Of a stretch of 11,594 nucleotides of DNA, positions 7,229-11,594 are shown piece by piece. The position numbers were made by a program, and so were the translations under genes. How positions within the stretch are numbered: the stretch's first letter is position 1; every line of letters starts with the position of its first letter. Source of the DNA: Dinochytrium kinnereticum (taxonomy: Eukaryota; Chytridiomycota; Chytridiomycetes; Chytridiales; Chytridiaceae); NCBI GenBank assembly GCA_027604005.1, contig JADGJT010000570.1, positions 1-11,594 on the forward strand, read 5' to 3'. The notes under the pieces were generated by a model. It was given only the letters and a program-made list of their open reading frames with translations. It was not told the DNA's origin and searched no databases.

Positions 7229-9738
7229 ATGACTTTTCAAAATCTTTGTTGGTGGCAACGCTGGGCTGGGGAAAACTTCGACGAAATGCGTTCGGCCCAA
7301 CCACCTGCCCTCGACGCTCACGACAGCGCCATTGCCGTCGATGCACCGAGCGAACAGTCGACGATAGCATTGAATTCTCCTCAGGACGCCGCAAATGACT
7401 CTGCAGCTCAGGGCATGTCTTCGGTATACCTCTTATTGCACCACTCATTGAAGTGCCTACTGCGACACTCAAATCACATCTCTGACTCTCCGTACTTCCA
7501 TTAAGATACAAGGCGTCTTCAGCTCGTCTTCACCTGAATGCGCAGTGTGCCTCAACGCGTGCGAGGCGAGGGGTGGCCGAGCCATTCTCAACCCAGGTAT
7601 CTATATTTAACTGCACCTTCATTCCTTCCACCAACCAGCTTTTTCTTAAGGCTGCGGCCATCACCTGCACATGAGCTGCTATCAATCTTGCTTGTCTTCT
7701 GGACACAGAAAGTAAGAAACTCAATGACTCGTAAGTTCAATACCCTCACACGCTTTTCAGATGCCCGTTGTGCCGCATGGACTTTTCGACGTTGGACGGC
7801 AGCGGATTTGGGGGACCCATCACCCCACCAGTAATTGAAAGTCCAGGTGCCGGACAACACGCAGGGCAGCAAATGCCTAGCCTGCGCCTGCATATCCCAC
7901 AGTCACGACATACATGGGTGAACACGGACAGAAGATTTATCCTGGTCCGGCAACTAACCCCTAACCCAAACCCTGGACTAGTGTCTACCCGCTTTTGGCC
8001 TGAGGAATGGCGTCAACAGCCTCCACCATCGAGCTTGGGACCATCACTTCCTGCGCCCTATTTGTACCCGCAGAACGTACGGCCAACTTCTTTTGCGACA
8101 GCTCCCAACCTTGATGACGACATTGTGGTTCCAGATTCTTCGACTTCCTTGATCCTGGAAGGTATAGCTCCCACCATCACGTTGAGATCTCTCTATCCGT
8201 CGGTCCCCTCTCAATGTCCATGCCAGCCTATCACGATTACTGCGATGGTCACTGCCGGGATCAAGACACTTTTAAACGTGCCGGCGATCACACTTGATCT
8301 TGTTGCCGTTGTTGATGTATCTCACTCCATGGCGGGAGAAAAGATAGACTCGGTCAAGCAATCTCTTCGATTCATACTAGGTTGTCTCTCTATGGTGGAT
8401 CGACTTGCAATCGTCAAGTTTAACAGCCGAGCTCAAGTGCTTGCGCCGTTTCTTCGATGCACCTCCGAAATAATATCAGGTGTCGGTGGTGTTCGAAGTA
8501 AGGATAGACTTCTCTCGGCAATCGACAGCTTAGCGGAGTGTTCTGGAGGGACGAACATTTTTAAAGGTTTGGATGCCGCATTAAAGTTAATCGCCGGAAG
8601 AAGGCAGAAGAACAATGCGTGTGCTATATTATTTCTAAGTGATGGGCAGGATTCTGCCGGCTTTAAAAGTTACAGTTCGATTGTATCAAGGGCTACAGAA
8701 CTTGATACAACCATATTCACATTTGGATACGGATTGGATCATGATGCCACTATGTTGCTTGGACTTGCTGGAAAGACTGGTACCTTTACATTCATACGAA
8801 ACGTCGATATGGTTCAAGATGCCTTTTCAGGTTGCATCGGTGGGGTAAAGTCGACCATGTTCCAAGATGTTGTCGTAACCCTCTCTGCTCTTCAAGTCGG
8901 TCGGGTTGAAATCACCAAGATCAATTGCTCTTATGATAGTGACATCATGGCTAGCCGTCGTTTGTCTACGATTCAATTTGGCAATATTTTTAATGGTGAA
9001 TCGCGGGATGCTATCGTTCACCTGGAAGTTAGCGATTATGCTGGAATCTCTTCTTTGGGATCTTCCACTTTGGCTTTGCTCCAGGCTAACTGTTCTTTCA
9101 CCATCTCGCGTTCCGGCCGTATTATCTCGGAGCTTCCTGAGGCTACCGAGCCGCTTATTGTCTCTTTCCACTCTGGCAGCTCGGAACGTCCCCCTGGAGT
9201 CAAACCAGATTCAATGATAGTGCGGCAACGACTTCGAATCATGGCACTAGAAGGAATCAGAGCATCGATTGAGATGGCGGACAATGGCGGCATGGAAGAT
9301 GCGAGGAAAAAAATGGTCGAAACGCGTTGCGCTGTAATTGAGAGCATCTCGGAAGCTGTAAGTGTCTCTGCCGAAGAGTTGGGGGAAAAACTTCCGACCC
9401 TTTTGCGGCCAAATGGAAGATTCTTTCCGAACTACACCCTCACGACTCATCCATGTCCTTCTATCGTGAGTGATTTGAATGACTGGGTTTTTTGGTTAGC
9501 TGTTCTGGAGGACATTGACAGGGCCACGCTCCGTTACTCAGGCCCTAGGAATGGCCTTCAGAGAGCCGGGGCTATGGCCTCTCAGCGAGCCTTATTAAGC
9601 ACTTATTCCACGCAGAGAACTGTCTTCAATTCTCCCATGTATACAGAGAACAATGGAGGATCGGCACTTGGACAACAATTGCAGTCACCCATGTCTCGTT
9701 CTTATCAATTTACTAGTTCTTTTAATGGAATCGTTTAA
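7229..9738 (+). CDS. RING-H2 plus vWA-domain protein, WAV3-like probable E3 ubiquitin ligase
   Basis: Predicted exons are 7229-7423, 7506-7596, 7651-7711 and 7761-9738 (2325 bases, 774 residues plus stop). A second Met at 7286 may be the true start. Splicing assembles a canonical RING-H2: C77, C80, C97, H99, H102, C105, C117 and C120 (segments CAVCLNAC, CGHHLHMSC, CPLCRMDF). The vWA domain begins near residue 295, with a complete MIDAS metal site: D301-x-S303-x-S305 (VVDVSHSM), T380 (GGTNIF) and D410 (LSDGQD). It continues with FTFGYGLDHD and AFSGCIGGV, which match the plant WAV3/EDA40 RING-vWA family. The last about 250 residues include a helical stretch (RQRLRIMALEGIRASIEMAD), as in that family. 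RING domains recruit E2 enzymes and vWA domains bind partners through the metal site, so the likely role is substrate ubiquitination; the substrate is unknown. Introns are 82, 54 and 49 bases; two acceptors are TTAAG. Domain identity is very sure; exon 1 is moderate. Confidence 0.85.
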
Positions 9739-10162
9739 GTTTATCAAATTGTTAGGACATCCCCCGCCCTCCCCCACCCCTTCGGCACCTTCACCCTCTT
9801 TCCCCTCCCCATCCCCACTTGTTTTTTCTCTTGAAAAGGTGAATATGTTGTATAAAATGTATTGAAATTGAAATTGTAGTGCTTATTAAAAGGCTTGCCA
9901 TCAAGTTTGAAGAATAAACTATATTGAACTTGTTTTTTTAATGTGTGTGCACTACATTTTCTGTTGCATTACGAACCGCCAGGGAGAAAATGAATATCAT
10001 GTACGAAAGATATTTACGCCAAAGAGAAGTTCTTTTTATCTCCGTTTCGCCCAGGAATTTCTTGCAATATTACGCAAAATGCAGGATGGTTTTGTTGTTT
10101 TAATACACAGTAATATTAAAGTGACGAGGTGAGGAACCTGCCACCGTCGAACCACAACACCC
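9739..10162. other. Shared 3' spacer of the RING-vWA and CK2 beta genes
   Basis: No gene is seen. A pyrimidine-rich, C-run-rich stretch (about 9760-9822) follows the RING-vWA stop. Minus-strand ATTAAA signals (TTTAAT on plus) at 10098-10103 and 9937-9942 lie 60 and 220 bases past the CK2 beta stop and may end that transcript. Confidence 0.5.
9913..9918 (+). terminator. Polyadenylation signal AATAAA for the RING-vWA gene
   Basis: AATAAA lies about 175 bases past the stop at 9736-9738 and is followed by a T-rich/GT-rich stretch (TTTTTTTAATGTGTGTG), the usual downstream element. Confidence 0.5.
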
Positions 10163-10882
10163 TCATTCCTCCGACAGCTGCACGGCAACCAGCCGCCGAT
10201 GTTGTTCTTCCCTAATCTCATCCTGCGCCCGATGCTCCCTCGCAATGGTGTGGATCTTGAAGCCGAATATCTTCGGCACATATCTCTCCACCTGAGCAAC
10301 ACCCCCACTCGCCACCAGCGCAGAAGCAGCAGCCGCTGCCCTCCCACTCGGCACCAGCTGAGGATAAATCTGCAAAAATAGATGGGGAAACGTCGTTCCG
10401 AAGTAAGCCCCATCAATCGCTGCATGACGCCGAGAAGGCGGTGTGTACACATCCTCACACCTTGGACAATAAAGCATCACCGGCTTCAGTCCAGCAACGT
10501 CCGATAGCCCTACAGGAAGGACGGGCTGGTTGTGGCAGAGCACTCTTGGACAGCGACCAAACTCTGCATGGCGAGCCTTCTCAAACATCTTTTGTAGCCC
10601 TCGGTTTGTGAGGACAAAACGGGCATGAATGAGTCCATAGAGATGCCGGGAGGAGGCCTCGATCTCCGCACGGGTTTCATCGGGAAGGTCGTCGTCGAGG
10701 GAATCGGTCATGAGGTCGAATGCGGAGGTGTAGTGTGGGACTTCGGTGTTGAGGCCGGTGAGGTTGAAGCGGTCGAGAAGGTACTCTGCGTCGACCTCGC
10801 AGAAGAAGTCATTTCCCTTCAGTTGAAGAAACCATTCTATCCAGTACGCTGTTGACTCCTGCGATTCCGATGAGCCCGACAT
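10163..10882 (-). CDS. CKB1: Casein kinase 2 regulatory subunit beta
   Basis: 239 residues from the Met at 10882. CK2 beta forms the dimer that holds two catalytic alpha subunits in the CK2 tetramer, a Ser/Thr kinase of nucleus and cytoplasm. Family blocks are intact: WIEWFLQLKGNDFFCEVD, FNLTGLN, the acidic loop DSLDDDLPDE (residues 60-69), LYGLIHAR, the zinc ribbon CPRVLC (C111, C116) with YCPRC (C139, C142), DGAYFGTTFPH and the C-terminal PKIFGFKIH. Zinc Cys positions differ by only two from the human protein. The N-terminus has a Ser/Glu-rich segment (SGSSESQES), the usual autophosphorylation region. An Ala-rich insertion (AAAAASALVASGG) precedes the PKIFGF block. An in-frame Met at 10969 would add 29 residues without family resemblance, so I prefer 10882. 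No intron is needed. Confidence 0.95.
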   Translation of the reverse strand: MSGSSESQESTAYWIEWFLQLKGNDFFCEVDAEYLLDRFNLTGLNTEVPHYTSAFDLMTDSLDDDLPDETRAEIEASSRHLYGLIHARFVLTNRGLQKMFEKARHAEFGRCPRVLCHNQPVLPVGLSDVAGLKPVMLYCPRCEDVYTPPSRRHAAIDGAYFGTTFPHLFLQIYPQLVPSGRAAAAASALVASGGVAQVERYVPKIFGFKIHTIAREHRAQDEIREEQHRRLVAVQLSEE

Positions 10883-11230
10883 GGCTTGGAGGCTGCTGCT
10901 CTGCAGTGAAAAAAAAGTTGAAAAAGTCGATTTGTCTTGAGAGTGCACTGCTGTATCAACAACAGTCAAAACTTCAAATTTTGTTTTTCAACTTTCACTG
11001 AAATTTCACAGTGCAGACGTAAGAAAGAAATAAAATGCTAATGGCCAAAAAAGCGGCAAGACTTCACAAAACAACACCAACATAGCCAGCAGTTTATTGG
11101 TTGAACGTTCGATAAAGACTTTTCCGCTTGGAGTGTTTTACAACTGTTGTTCATCCACCTTTTACATCCTGCCCTTTGAAATCCGTCATGATCTTTCTCT
11201 TGCAGCAGCCAAGTTAGACAAGATTATAAA
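10883..11230. other. CK2 beta promoter-side spacer
   Basis: No gene is recognised. It should contain the 5' UTR and promoter of the CK2 beta gene. A minus-strand CCAAT box (ATTGG on plus, 11096-11100) lies about 215 bases before that start. A plus-strand TATAAA occurs at 11225-11230, immediately before the endonuclease-like remnant, but may be chance. Confidence 0.4.
11096..11100 (-). promoter_or_regulatory. Possible CCAAT box of the CK2 beta gene
   Basis: CCAAT on the minus strand, about 215 bases upstream of the chosen CK2 beta start. CCAAT boxes bind the HAP/NF-Y complex in fungi, but a five-base match occurs often by chance. Confidence 0.25.
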
Positions 11231-11594
11231 TTGAGATTCTTATCCAAGTTCAAGGTTTTCCTTGAAGAAATGAAACATAGAAAGTGCACTGTGGCTGCTG
11301 GCGACTTCAATGTAGCTCATTCCTCCTTCGATGTTCCCTTCCAAATCCCCATGGTGGGATACTCTGGCTTTGAACCAAAAGAGTTGAATTGTTCAACGGC
11401 TTGTATTTCGATAAGAAGCTAGGCTTCACTGATGGCTTTCGACACTGCACCCACATGATCCCAGTTATACCTGGCATGACGCGCAAGCGCAGCACCAGAG
11501 CTTATTGTTGGATCTCATGTGAAGTTCTCTCTAGTAGTGCTCCCTGCTCAGCCTCGACATACAGGGGCAGAGAACCACATGTGCAAGTGACGAC
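11231..11594 (+). pseudogene. Frame-broken AP endonuclease (ExoIII/APE1-like) fragment, 3' end outside window
   Basis: Three successive frames carry, in the right order, blocks of the endonuclease/exonuclease/phosphatase fold as in APE1. Frame one (11231 to about 11391) reads FLEEMKHRKCTVAAGDFNVA and continues into HSSFDV, then GYSGFEPKE; GDxNVAH is the catalytic Asp/Asn motif. Frame two (11392-11445) reads FNGLYFDKKLGFTDGFRH. Frame three (from 11448) reads HPHDPSYTWHDAQAQHQ, matching the HP...YTW block. A further change may follow near 11490-11510. AP endonucleases cut DNA at abasic sites; the same domain also nicks target DNA in non-LTR retrotransposons. No splice sites lie at the first two frame changes, and the blocks are directly adjacent, so decay or sequencing error is likelier than introns. 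It could be a dead gene copy, a retrotransposon remnant, or a real gene with assembly errors. Confidence 0.6.

Noticed and set aside
6954..7511. 185-codon Cys/Arg/Ser-rich minus-strand frame
   Set aside because: It runs antisense to the first exons of the RING-vWA gene; the Cys content is scattered, without zinc-finger spacing, and no family is recognised.
10883..10969. 29-residue N-terminal extension of CK2 beta
   Set aside because: The frame is open and starts with Met, but the extension does not resemble CK2 beta, whose normal N-terminus matches the Met at 10882; it is more likely 5' UTR.
1..11594. tRNA, rRNA, CRISPR arrays, IS elements or bacterial operons
   Set aside because: I saw no cloverleaf, conserved rRNA stretch, spaced direct repeats or terminal inverted repeats; genes are intron-bearing and individually spaced.

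Overview
The window looks like nuclear DNA of a fungus, most likely an early-diverging lineage such as a chytrid. That placement is inference. It rests on many short introns (about 46-170 bases) with GT...AG ends and CTAAC/CTAAT-like branch points, on a clear CK2 beta subunit, on a eukaryotic-type MATE transporter, and on a tyrosine-kinase-like (TKL-type) kinase fragment and a plant-like RING-vWA protein, both of which I believe are uncommon in ascomycete and basidiomycete yeasts and moulds. There is no sign of bacterial operons, phage or CRISPR.

Layout. (1) 1-1311, plus: the 3' part of a multi-exon protein kinase gene. Four phase-compatible introns join the kinase C-lobe to one transmembrane helix and a Cys-containing beta-trefoil-like tail. 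(2) 1312-2399: T- and A-homopolymer-rich spacer between convergent genes. (3) 2400-3851, minus: a single-exon RING-H2 protein with a polyQ and acidic-repeat region and a C-terminal C2H2-like zinc finger. (4) 4095-6190, minus: a seven-exon MATE-family exporter whose predicted splicing gives an uninterrupted 572-residue frame. (5) 6191-7228: divergent spacer. (6) 7229-9738, plus: a four-exon RING-H2 plus von Willebrand factor A protein resembling the plant WAV3 family. Its RING finger is split over three exons, two of them very small. (7) 9739-10162: shared 3' spacer with polyadenylation signals. (8) 10163-10882, minus: casein kinase 2 regulatory subunit beta. (9) 10883-11230: promoter-side spacer. 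(10) 11231-11594, plus: remains of an AP endonuclease (ExoIII/APE1-like) domain broken by frame changes, running off the window.

How the genes relate. They are independent eukaryotic transcription units. Two encode probable RING E3 ubiquitin ligases and two encode kinase-related signalling proteins, but nothing in the sequence shows that they act together. The most unusual points are the kinase-TM-trefoil order, the RING-vWA gene whose RING is visible only after splicing, and the frame-broken endonuclease.
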